Source: Alphaproteobacteria bacterium (GTDB lineage Bacteria > Pseudomonadota > Alphaproteobacteria > Rickettsiales > JAFLCR01). Taken from it: 5,332 bases of DNA. Where the stretch lies: contig JAFLCR010000158.1 in assembly GCA_017302755.1 (NCBI GenBank), positions 1-5,332 of the forward strand, in the 5' to 3' direction. Within the stretch, counting starts at the first letter, position 1, and every line of letters starts with the position of its first letter. The notes beneath the pieces are model-generated. The model was given only the letters and a program-made list of their open reading frames with translations. It was not told where the DNA came from and ran no database searches. A program made the translations under genes and the position numbers. This document shows positions 1-5,332 of the stretch, in pieces.

Positions 1-516
1 CAGATATCTATTCGATTTCAAAAGGTGAATTGGTGGGAGGCTGCGTTGTTGGTTCGTATAGAGCACATTGCCGATAGCCTGAATGTTACTAACCTGCGGT
101 GCAGCAGGCACGGCGGCTTGCGCCAGCGCTGGGTCTACGGCGATCGGTTCCACCGCCGCCTGTTTCCATTTGGAGGCGCGCATAGCGATGAACAGCTCAC
201 CGAACAGCAGAATGGCGAGTCCCGCGCCGACAGGCAGGTATTTGGCAAAGCCTTCGCGAAGCGCCGCGAAGTTCACGTTCAGCATCATCACCACGAAGAG
301 GAATAGCACCGCCACCGCGCCGACATAGACGATCACCAGCGTCATCGCGATATATTCCGCGCCGAGGAGAATGAACAAGGCCGCCGTCGTGAAGAAGCAG
401 AGAATCAGGAACAGCACCGAATGCACCGAGTTCTTGGCCGACACCACCGCCAGCGCTGAAAGCACCGTCAGGGCCGCAAAAACGTAGAAGACAACCTGGT
501 AAAGCAGCGCATCCAT
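1..516 (-). CDS. nuoJ: NADH-quinone oxidoreductase subunit J, 3' end missing or altered
   Basis: NuoJ (mitochondrial ND6 counterpart) is a membrane subunit of complex I next to the quinone cavity and first proton channel. The frame opens at ATG 516-514 and stays open to the window edge, giving 172 codons without a stop. The start shares one base with the nuoI stop (TGATG), and GGAG at 525-528 lies 8 nt upstream. Hydrophobic segments are visible at about residues 4-26, 31-51, 54-80 and 94-111. The third carries the family's conserved YVGAVAVLFLFVVMML stretch. Residues 145-154 (IQAIGNVLYT) match the conserved region before the last helix. After that the family normally has a short linker and a hydrophobic AGLILLVAMIGAI-type helix. 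Here residues 155-172 read NQQRSLPPIHLLKSNRYL, which is polar and unlike NuoJ. The identity is secure; the tail may reflect a rearrangement, an insertion or poor sequence at an end. Confidence 0.93.
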   Translation of the reverse strand, partial: MDALLYQVVFYVFAALTVLSALAVVSAKNSVHSVLFLILCFFTTAALFILLGAEYIAMTLVIVYVGAVAVLFLFVVMMLNVNFAALREGFAKYLPVGAGLAILLFGELFIAMRASKWKQAAVEPIAVDPALAQAAVPAAPQVSNIQAIGNVLYTNQQRSLPPIHLLKSNRYL

Positions 517-1001
517 CAGCGATACTCCGCATCCTGCTTGATGTTGGCGGCTATGGCGGATTCCCAGCGCTCGCCGTTGGCGAGCAGGCGCTCCTTGTTA
601 TAAAGCAGCTCTTCGTGGGTTTCGGTAGCGAATTCGAAATTCGGGGTTTCGACGATGGCGTCCACCGGGCAGGCTTCCTGGCAATAGCCGCAATAGATGC
701 ATTTCGTCATGTCGATGTCGTAGCGCGTCGTACGGCGCGAGCCGTCTTCGCGCGTTTCCGCTTCGATGGTGATGGCCTGGGCCGGGCAAATCGCCTCGCA
801 GAGTTTGCAGGCAATGCAGCGCTCCTCGCCGTTCGGGTAGCGGCGCAGCGCGTGCTCACCGCGGAAGCGCGGGGAAAGCGGGCCTTTTTCAAAGGGGTAG
901 TTGATCGTGACCTTCGCCTTGAAGAAATAATACAGCGTCAGGCCCATGCCGCGCACGATTTCAAACAGTCCCAGCGCTTTAATGGATTTGACCAGGCTCA
1001 T
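516..1001 (-). CDS. nuoI: NADH-quinone oxidoreductase subunit I (8Fe ferredoxin-type)
   Basis: NuoI (TYKY/NDUFS8 family) carries the two [4Fe-4S] clusters N6a and N6b that pass electrons from NuoG toward the terminal cluster in NuoB. The protein is complete at 161 residues, normal for alphaproteobacteria. Two ferredoxin motifs are intact: CIACKLCEAICP (Cys 62, 65, 68, 72) and CIYCGYCQEACP (Cys 101, 104, 107, 111). In such 2x[4Fe-4S] folds the fourth Cys of each motif ligates the other cluster. The N-terminal ~35 residues (helical, with GLTLYYFFKAK) are the usual membrane-surface anchor. The conserved NFEFATETHEELLYNKERLL segment follows the second motif. ATG at 1001-999 is preceded by GGAGAG (1006-1011), 4 nt away. 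It lies 61 nt downstream of nuoH, and its TGA overlaps the nuoJ ATG by one base, suggesting coupled translation. No key residue is missing. Confidence 0.98.
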   Translation of the reverse strand: MSLVKSIKALGLFEIVRGMGLTLYYFFKAKVTINYPFEKGPLSPRFRGEHALRRYPNGEERCIACKLCEAICPAQAITIEAETREDGSRRTTRYDIDMTKCIYCGYCQEACPVDAIVETPNFEFATETHEELLYNKERLLANGERWESAIAANIKQDAEYR

Positions 1002-1066
1002 GCGGCTCTCCGTTCGGCTGCGGCAGATGTACGTCCGCAGATTTCAAAACACAACATCGTTCTCAT
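998..1066 (-). other. bridging mini-ORF between nuoH and nuoI (22 codons)
   Basis: This frame spans the whole 61-nt nuoH-nuoI gap. Its ATG (1066-1064) overlaps the nuoH stop as ATGA, and its TGA (1000-998) overlaps the nuoI ATG as ATGA. The predicted peptide begins MRTMLCFEIC and ends ERRAA. It resembles no family I recognise, and its composition gives no hint of function. The only support is the stop/start overlap at both ends, which would let a ribosome finishing nuoH continue to the nuoI start. The same arrangement occurs in the two other gaps of this operon. It may be chance, and a stable peptide is doubtful. Confidence 0.3.
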
Positions 1067-2076
1067 CCCTGCCCTCCGCCGTAAACGACCCAGGCGGAAG
1101 TCAGCACCACCGCCAGCAGCGACAGCGGCAGAAAGACCTTCCAACCCAGGCGCATCAACTGGTCGTAGCGGTAGCGCGGCAGCGTGGCACGCACCCAGAT
1201 GAAGACGAACAGGCAAAAAAGAATTTTTACCAGGAACCACACCGGCCCCGGCACGAGCAGCAGCGGCTCCCACTGGAACGGCGGCAGCCAGCCGCCGAGG
1301 AACAGAATCGTCGTGATGCCGCTCATCAGGATCATGTTCGCGTATTCACCGAGGAAAAACAGCGCGAAGGTCATCGAGGAATATTCGACGTTATAGCCTG
1401 CCACGAGTTCGGCTTCTGCTTCGGGAAGATCGAAAGGATGGCGGTTGGTTTCGGCCAGCGCTGAGATGAAAAACACCACAAACATCGGGAAAAGCGGAAT
1501 GCAGAACCACACGTTCTGCTGCGCCTTAACAATCTCGGTGAGGTTCAGCGAACCTACCACCAGCAGCACGCAGACAATCACGAAACCGATGGAAACTTCA
1601 TAAGAAACCATCTGCGCGGCGGAGCGGATCGCGCCCAGGAAAGCGTATTTGGAATTGCTCGCCCAGCCCGCCATGATGATGCCGTAAACACCGAGCGAGG
1701 AAATCGCCAGCAGGTAGAGCACGCCTACATTGATATCGGCCAGCACCATTCCGTCACCAAAGGGAATCACCGCCCAACCGATCAGCGCCAGAGTAAAAGT
1801 CAGCATCGGCGCAATGACGAACACTAATTTGCTCGCATCCGTCGGAAGAATCGTTTCCTTGCAGATGAGCTTCAGCCCGTCCGCGAAGGGTTGCAACAGC
1901 CCGAAAAAGCCTACGATATTAGGCCCTTTGCGAAGCTGCATGGCCGCGATTACCTTGCGCTCCATGAGCGTGAGATACGCCACGCTAATCAGCAGCGGCA
2001 CCACAATCAGCAATATCTTGCCCACCGTGAGCGCGGTGTTCATGCCGTAAGCGTTCCAGAATTCCATCAGCGTCAT
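1063..2076 (-). CDS. nuoH: NADH-quinone oxidoreductase subunit H
   Basis: NuoH (mitochondrial ND1 family) is the membrane subunit that forms much of the quinone-binding chamber and links quinone reduction to proton pumping. The 337-residue length is normal. About eight hydrophobic segments are visible, near residues 18-37, 84-105, 116-137, 159-176, 190-208, 238-261, 277-297 and 315-332. Family signatures are intact: ERKVIAAMQLRKGPN (39-53), QPFADGLKLICKE (62-74), the acidic quinone-cavity loop AETNRHPFDLPEAEAELVAG (208-227) followed by YNVEYSS (228-234), and WVRATLPRYRYDQLMRLGWK (294-313). ATG 2076-2074 is supported by AGAGGG (2084-2089), 7 nt upstream. The gap to nuoG is 145 nt and contains a palindromic element; the gap to nuoI is 61 nt. 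The TGA is embedded in ATGA. Confidence 0.98.
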   Translation of the reverse strand: MTLMEFWNAYGMNTALTVGKILLIVVPLLISVAYLTLMERKVIAAMQLRKGPNIVGFFGLLQPFADGLKLICKETILPTDASKLVFVIAPMLTFTLALIGWAVIPFGDGMVLADINVGVLYLLAISSLGVYGIIMAGWASNSKYAFLGAIRSAAQMVSYEVSIGFVIVCVLLVVGSLNLTEIVKAQQNVWFCIPLFPMFVVFFISALAETNRHPFDLPEAEAELVAGYNVEYSSMTFALFFLGEYANMILMSGITTILFLGGWLPPFQWEPLLLVPGPVWFLVKILFCLFVFIWVRATLPRYRYDQLMRLGWKVFLPLSLLAVVLTSAWVVYGGGQG

Positions 2077-2083
2077 ACACGCC

Positions 2084-2089
2084 CCCTCT
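2084..2089 (-). promoter_or_regulatory. Shine-Dalgarno sequence of nuoH, directly beside palindromic element
   Basis: The minus strand reads AGAGGG, part of AAGAGGGGG, 7 nt before the nuoH ATG. The arm of the palindromic element ends at 2091, one base from this site. In the mRNA a 28-bp hairpin would therefore finish just 5' of the ribosome-binding site. This could affect ribosome access, but no effect can be read from the sequence alone. Confidence 0.75.
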
Positions 2090-2090
2090 T

Positions 2091-2195
2091 CGTCATCCCG
2101 GCGAAGGCCGGGACCCAGCGGCGCTTAGCGCCCAACGAACAACTCTTTCGGCGCTTGCCGCGCCGGGCTGGATCCCGGCCTTCGCCGGGATGACG
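2091..2195 (-). repeat. 105-nt palindromic element, copy 1 (nuoG-nuoH gap)
   Basis: The terminal inverted arms are 2091-2118 and 2168-2195 (28 nt, 27 complementary). The one mismatch, 2114/2172, becomes a G-U wobble in the operon mRNA. The T-A pair 2090/2196 extends the stem by one. The 49-nt centre holds two small hairpins, GGCGC-TTA-GCGCC (2120-2132) and GGCGC-TTGCC-GCGCC (2150-2164). The same element recurs at 4301-4405 in opposite orientation, with 98 of 105 bases identical. Arms of the GTCATCCCGGCGAAGGCCGG type are a common dispersed repeat in proteobacterial genomes. Strand is given relative to copy 2, taken as plus. I see no clear target-site duplication. Confidence 0.93.
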
Positions 2196-2221
2196 AGCTA
2201 GGATAATCGCTGCACGGTGCA

Positions 2222-4282
2222 TCATGCGGCTTTCCTCTTCTCGGAGGCGCTGAACAGGGCGCTGCATTTGGCCATGGTTTTAGAAGCGCGGCTGATGGGG
2301 TCGGTCATATAGAAATCGGCGACCGTGGCGGTGAACGGCGCATCCTGCAGATTGCCCGCCGTGCCGAACACGCCCCAGCTCGCGGGGGTGATGACATCCA
2401 CGCGGGCGGTGAGGTGCGGCGTTTTGGCCGCCATCGTCTGGCGAAGCTGCTCCAGCGTGTTATAACCCAGCGTCTTGCCAACGACCTCGGAGAGGGCGCG
2501 CAGAATCTTCCAATCCTCGCGCGCATCGCCGGGGGGCGTCACGGCGGCGTAGGCGCGCTGCACGCGGCCTTCCATATTGACGTAGGTGCCGTCCTTTTCG
2601 GTATAGGCGGTGCCGGGCAGAATCACGTCCGCGCGGTGCGCGCCGTGATCGCCGTGATGGCCCTGGTAAACCACGAACGCCTCGCCAAGCTGCGACATGG
2701 GAACTTCGTCGGAGCCAAGCAAAAACAGCAGACGGATGTCGCCGCTTTTCGCACCAGCCAGGATGCCGCGCGTATCACGGCCCTTTGCACCTGGCACGAA
2801 GCCGATGTCCAGCCCACCGACGCGGGAGGCGGCGGTGTGCAGCACATTGAAGCCGTTCCAGTCCTGACGCACCATGTTGAGTTTCTCAGCGGCAGCGCGA
2901 GCCAAGTGCAGCAAGGCAGCACCATCTTCGCGCGTCAATGCACCCGCACCCAGAATGAGCATGGGATTTTTGGCGTTCTTAAGCACTTCGGCAAAAGGAT
3001 GCTTCCCTTCCGCAATGTCCTTCAGCAGGCCGGGGCGATTGCCAAGCTGGTCGATCTTATAGGTCTGGTCGGTCGCTTCGCCGATATTCGCCACCTTAAA
3101 CCCGCCCTTGCGGAACCGCTTACGCAGGCGCGCTGCCACGAGCGGGGCCTCCTTGCGGGGGTTGGTGCCGATCAGCAGACATGCATCGGCCTGCTCGATG
3201 CCGGCAATGGTGGTGTTGAACAGATAGCCCGCGCGGCTGGTGGAATCGAGAGCGGCGCCGTCCTGGCGGCAGTCGAGATTGGCGGAACCGAGATTCTGCA
3301 CCAAATCCTTCAGCGCGAACATGCTTTCGCAATCGGCCAGATCGCCCGCGATAGCGGCGACCTGCTCCGGCTTCACGGCTTTCACCTTCTCAGCGATGGC
3401 AGCGAAGGCTTCGTTCCAGGAAACGGCTTGTAGCTTGCCGTCCTTACGCACCATCGGGCGGTCAAGGCGCTGGAGCTTGAGGCCGTCGCAGGCAAAGCGG
3501 GTTTTGTCGGAAATCCACTCCTCGTTCACGTCCTCGTTGAGGCGCGGCAGGATGCGGATGACCTCGCGGCCACGGGCGTCGATGCGGATATTGCTGCCGA
3601 CCGCATCAAGCACGTCGATGGATTCGGTTTTCGTCAACTCCCACGAGCGGTAGCGAAACTCCGCGGGCTTATTCGTGAGCGCGCCGACGGGGCAAAGATC
3701 AATCATATTGCCCGACAGTTCGGAACTCACCGCCTTGGCGATGTAGGTACCGATTTCGGTATGCTCGCCACGGCCCGTCGCGCCCATCTCCTCGATGCCC
3801 GCGATCTCCTCCGAGAAGCGGACGCAGCGCGTGCAGTGAATGCAGCGGTTCATGAAGGTTTCGATCAGCGGGCCGATATCCTTCTCCGGCACGGCGCGCT
3901 TGTGCTCGATATAGCGGCCGAGGCCCTGGCCATAGGCCATCGCCTGGTCCTGAAGGTCGCATTCGCCGCCCTGGTCGCAGATCGGGCAATCGAGAGGATG
4001 GTTGATGAGCAGAAGCTCCATCACACCTTCTCGGGCCTTCTTCACCATTGGCGAATTCGTTTTAACCACCATATTCTCACCGGCCGGCAACGCGCAGGAC
4101 GCTTGCGGCTTCGGCGGGCCGGGAGAGACTTCCACCAGGCACATGCGGCAATTGCCCGCGATAGAAAGACGCTCGTGATAGCAGAAACGCGGAATCTCCA
4201 CGCCCACAGCCTCGCACGCCTGGAGCACCGTGGCTCCGGCGGGGACTTCGACTTCGATGCCGTTGACGGTCAGTTTGGGCAT
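2222..4282 (-). CDS. nuoG: NADH-quinone oxidoreductase subunit G
   Basis: NuoG (75-kDa/NDUFS1 family) is the large iron-sulfur subunit of the peripheral arm and takes electrons from NuoF. It is 686 residues, the usual alphaproteobacterial and mitochondrial size and much shorter than the ~900-residue E. coli protein. The N-terminal 2Fe-2S ferredoxin domain (1-78) has N1b ligands Cys 34, 45, 48 and 63. His 95 with Cys 99, 102 and 108 fits N5, and Cys 147, 150, 153 and 197 fits N4. The extra N7 cysteines of E. coli and Thermus are absent; only Cys 265 is present in that region. A degenerate molybdopterin-oxidoreductase domain follows from about 215, including GHHGDHGAHRADVILPG (541-557). The C-terminus keeps DPISRASKTMAKC (661-673), shared with mitochondrial homologues. 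ATG 4282-4280 has AGGAGG 10 nt upstream. Palindromic elements lie in both flanking gaps. Confidence 0.98.
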   Translation of the reverse strand: MPKLTVNGIEVEVPAGATVLQACEAVGVEIPRFCYHERLSIAGNCRMCLVEVSPGPPKPQASCALPAGENMVVKTNSPMVKKAREGVMELLLINHPLDCPICDQGGECDLQDQAMAYGQGLGRYIEHKRAVPEKDIGPLIETFMNRCIHCTRCVRFSEEIAGIEEMGATGRGEHTEIGTYIAKAVSSELSGNMIDLCPVGALTNKPAEFRYRSWELTKTESIDVLDAVGSNIRIDARGREVIRILPRLNEDVNEEWISDKTRFACDGLKLQRLDRPMVRKDGKLQAVSWNEAFAAIAEKVKAVKPEQVAAIAGDLADCESMFALKDLVQNLGSANLDCRQDGAALDSTSRAGYLFNTTIAGIEQADACLLIGTNPRKEAPLVAARLRKRFRKGGFKVANIGEATDQTYKIDQLGNRPGLLKDIAEGKHPFAEVLKNAKNPMLILGAGALTREDGAALLHLARAAAEKLNMVRQDWNGFNVLHTAASRVGGLDIGFVPGAKGRDTRGILAGAKSGDIRLLFLLGSDEVPMSQLGEAFVVYQGHHGDHGAHRADVILPGTAYTEKDGTYVNMEGRVQRAYAAVTPPGDAREDWKILRALSEVVGKTLGYNTLEQLRQTMAAKTPHLTARVDVITPASWGVFGTAGNLQDAPFTATVADFYMTDPISRASKTMAKCSALFSASEKRKAA

Positions 4283-4292
4283 GAAAAACTAT

Positions 4293-4298
4293 CCTCCT
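4293..4298 (-). promoter_or_regulatory. Shine-Dalgarno sequence of nuoG, directly beside palindromic element
   Basis: The minus strand reads a full AGGAGG, 10 nt before the nuoG ATG, which fixes the MPKLTVNG start. The palindromic element ends at 4301, two bases from the site. The nuoH site has the same arrangement. The mini-ORF that crosses the element reads through this Shine-Dalgarno sequence and stops at TAG 4291-4289. Confidence 0.85.
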
Positions 4299-4300
4299 CT

Positions 4301-4405
4301 CGTCATCCCGGCGAAGGCCGGGATCCAGCCCAGCGCGGCAAGCGCTGAAAGGGTTTTTCGTTGGGCGCTTCGCGCCGCTGGATCCCGGCCTTCGCCGGGA
4401 TGACG
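4301..4405 (+). repeat. 105-nt palindromic element, copy 2 (nuoF-nuoG gap)
   Basis: The terminal arms 4301-4328 and 4378-4405 are perfectly complementary over 28 bp, and the T-A pair 4300/4406 adds one more. The centre (4329-4377) has two hairpins: CAGCGC-GGCAA-GCGCTG (4331-4347) and GGCGC-TTC-GCGCC (4364-4376). Compared with copy 1, reverse-complemented, there are seven differences. Two are a paired change in the first hairpin stem (G-C there, A-T at 4332/4346 here), two lie in the loop of the second hairpin, two lie in the linker and one lies in an arm. No encoded protein or target duplication is evident. The element lacks a U-run directly after the stem, so it does not look like an intrinsic terminator. 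Confidence 0.95.
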
Positions 4406-4431
4406 AATATTATTTTCAGCATAAGTGTCCA

Positions 4432-5332
4432 TCACGCTGCCCTCGCCTGTTTGGCCTGGTATTCCGCGATCCGGCGTTCCATTTCCGGGCGGAAATGGCG
4501 GATCAGGCCCTGCACCGGCCAGGCCGCCGCGTCGCCGAGCGCGCAGATGGTGTGGCCTTCGATCTGGCGGGTGACGCCTTCGAGCAGGTCGATCTCGCCG
4601 ACATGGGAATTGCCTTCAATCATGCGATCCATCATGCGCGAGAGCCAGCCCGTGCCTTCGCGGCAGGGCGTGCACTGGCCGCAGGATTCGTGCATGTAGA
4701 ATTTGGAAAGCCGCGCGATGGCGCGCACGATATCGGTGGATTTATCCATCACGATCACCGCCGCCGTGCCGAGGCCGGACTGGACGGCACGAAGCGAATC
4801 GAAATCCATCAGCACGGTGTCGCAAATCGTCTTCGGAATCACCGGCACCGAGGAGCCGCCGGGGATGATAGCGAGCAAATTATCCCACCCGCCGCGCACG
4901 CCGCCCGCATGCTTCTCGATGAGGTCTTTGAGCGGAATGCCCATTTCCTCTTCGACATTGCAGGGCTTGTTGACGTGGCCGGAGATGCAGAACACCTTGG
5001 TGCCCGTGTTGTTCGGACGGCCGAGGCCCGCGAACCACGCGCCGCCACGGCGCAGAATGGTGGGTGCAACGGCGATGGATTCGACGTTGTTCACCGTGGT
5101 CGGGCAGCCGTACAGGCCGACGCCCGCCGGGAATGGCGGCTTCAGGCGCGGCTGGCCTTTTTTGCCCTCTAAGCTTTCAATGAGCGCCATTTCCTCGCCG
5201 CAGATATAGGCGCCTGCGCCGCGATGGAGGAACACGTCATGGTTGAACCCGCTGCCGCAGGCGTTCTTGCCGATCAGGCCCGCCGCGTAGGCTTCGTCGA
5301 TGGCGTGCTGGAGGTGGTCTGCCTCCTGCTTG
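4432..5332 (-). CDS. nuoF: NADH-quinone oxidoreductase subunit F, N-terminus outside window
   Basis: NuoF (51-kDa/NDUFV1 family) binds NADH and FMN and holds cluster N3, passing electrons into NuoG. About 299 residues are visible out of a usual 420-440. The FMN-binding glycine-rich GRGGAGFPTG-type region lies upstream of the window edge. The visible part starts KQEADHLQHAIDEAYAAGLI and continues with the conserved IGKNACGSG, HRGAGAYICGEE and ESLEGKKGQPRLKPPFP blocks. The N3 motif ESCGQCTPCREG is intact (first Cys codon at 4683-4681), and the fourth ligand lies in HTICALGDAAAWP. The conserved tail QGLIRHFRPEME ends in a short Ala-rich C-terminus. Where most homologues read CGEETAL, this one reads CGEEMAL (Met codon 5190-5188). 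The TGA at 4434-4432 overlaps an ATG that opens a mini-ORF. nuoG follows after 149 nt, most of it the palindromic element. Confidence 0.98.
   Translation of the reverse strand, partial: KQEADHLQHAIDEAYAAGLIGKNACGSGFNHDVFLHRGAGAYICGEEMALIESLEGKKGQPRLKPPFPAGVGLYGCPTTVNNVESIAVAPTILRRGGAWFAGLGRPNNTGTKVFCISGHVNKPCNVEEEMGIPLKDLIEKHAGGVRGGWDNLLAIIPGGSSVPVIPKTICDTVLMDFDSLRAVQSGLGTAAVIVMDKSTDIVRAIARLSKFYMHESCGQCTPCREGTGWLSRMMDRMIEGNSHVGEIDLLEGVTRQIEGHTICALGDAAAWPVQGLIRHFRPEMERRIAEYQAKQARAA

Larger units (their letters stand above)
2073..2225 (-). other. bridging mini-ORF through palindromic element, nuoG-nuoH gap (50 codons)
   Basis: The frame starts at ATG 2225-2223, overlapping the nuoG stop (ATGA), with a second ATG right after it. 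It runs through all of the palindromic element and stops with TGA 2075-2073, overlapping the nuoH ATG as ATGA. The peptide starts MMHRAAIILA, then has RHPGEGRDP from the first arm, a basic centre (RRGKRRKSCS) and WVPAFAGMT from the second arm. Peptides of the RHPGEGRDP / PAFAGMT type are well known as translations of a dispersed proteobacterial repeat, not as functional domains. I read this as a possible coupling ORF, not a protein with its own function. Confidence 0.3.
4289..4432 (-). other. bridging mini-ORF through palindromic element, nuoF-nuoG gap (47 codons)
   Basis: The ATG (4432-4430) shares a base with the nuoF stop (TGATG). The frame then crosses all of the palindromic element and ends with TAG 4291-4289, six bases before the nuoG ATG. 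The peptide starts MDTYAENNI, continues with RHPGEGRDP from the first arm and WIPAFAGMT from the second, and ends RGG. Only the flanking residues are not repeat-encoded. No domain is recognisable. Its placement would return a ribosome that finished nuoF to the nuoG start region; chance is the alternative. Confidence 0.3.

Noticed and set aside
25..306. Plus-strand open frame of 93 codons with a His-rich end, opposite nuoJ
   Set aside because: The His-rich tail is the antisense reading of the conserved NuoJ membrane segment around FVVMMLNVNF, so it is a shadow of nuoJ. There is no convincing ribosome-binding context.
1018..1040. Small inverted repeat CTGCGG...CCGCAG in the nuoH-nuoI gap as a regulatory hairpin
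   Set aside because: Only 6 bp of stem with an 11-nt loop, of a kind expected by chance in GC-rich sequence. It is unrelated to the 105-nt element.
2414..3433. Long plus-strand open frame (339 codons) opposite nuoG
   Set aside because: It is antisense to the well-conserved nuoG frame and its product has no recognisable family features. Such frames arise easily opposite GC-rich coding sequence. The same applies to the plus-strand frames at 615-1202, 3761-4348 and 4495-5172.
4284..4328. Possible intrinsic terminator: GC-rich palindrome followed by TTTTT before nuoG
   Set aside because: The T-run (4284-4288, minus strand) is 12 nt beyond the stem and lies downstream of the nuoG Shine-Dalgarno sequence. 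The copy before nuoH has no T-run at all. The operon must be read through here.
2091..4405. CRISPR-like or tandem repeat array
   Set aside because: There are only two copies, 2.1 kb apart with nuoG between them, with no regular spacing and no cas genes.
5233..5235. GTG at 5235-5233 as the nuoF start
   Set aside because: The frame stays open to the window edge with conserved NuoF residues upstream (IGKNACGSG), so this codon is an internal Val.

Overview
The window is an internal stretch of a proton-pumping NADH:quinone oxidoreductase (respiratory complex I) operon, read entirely from the minus strand. In transcription order it holds the C-terminal two thirds of nuoF (window edge to 4432), complete nuoG (4282-2222), complete nuoH (2076-1063), complete nuoI (1001-516) and the 5' part of nuoJ (516 to the left edge). 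The organism is most likely an alphaproteobacterium. The order F-G-H-I-J, the short NuoG (686 aa) without N7 cluster ligands, its mitochondria-like C-terminal motif DPISRASKTMAKC, and the moderately GC-rich sequence all point that way. The order or genus cannot be fixed from this window.

The products cover all three parts of the enzyme. NuoF (NADH/FMN site, cluster N3) and NuoG (N1b, N4, N5) form the input end, NuoI (N6a/N6b) carries electrons toward the quinone, and NuoH and NuoJ are membrane subunits at the quinone cavity and the first proton channel. No promoter or terminator is visible, as expected inside a long operon.

The part not explained by complex I is in the gaps. The nuoF-nuoG and nuoG-nuoH gaps each hold one copy of the same 105-nt palindromic element (4301-4405 and 2091-2195), in opposite orientation and 98/105 identical. 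Each copy has 28-bp terminal arms around a 49-nt centre with two small hairpins. One difference between the copies is a compensatory base-pair change and others fall in loops or linkers, so a folded structure seems to be maintained. Both copies end 1-2 nt from the Shine-Dalgarno sequence of the next gene.

All three non-overlapping gaps (F-G, G-H, H-I) are also bridged by a mini-ORF of 47, 50 and 22 codons. Each begins at an ATG overlapping the upstream stop codon and ends at, or 6 nt before, the downstream start codon. nuoI-nuoJ overlap directly (TGATG). The palindromic element is exactly 35 codons long and open in the bridging frame, so it does not break this chain. A translational relay is a testable inference, not a demonstrated function.

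The last ~54 nt at the left edge do not encode the expected final membrane helix of NuoJ. This suggests a disrupted gene end, a rearrangement or a sequence-end artefact.
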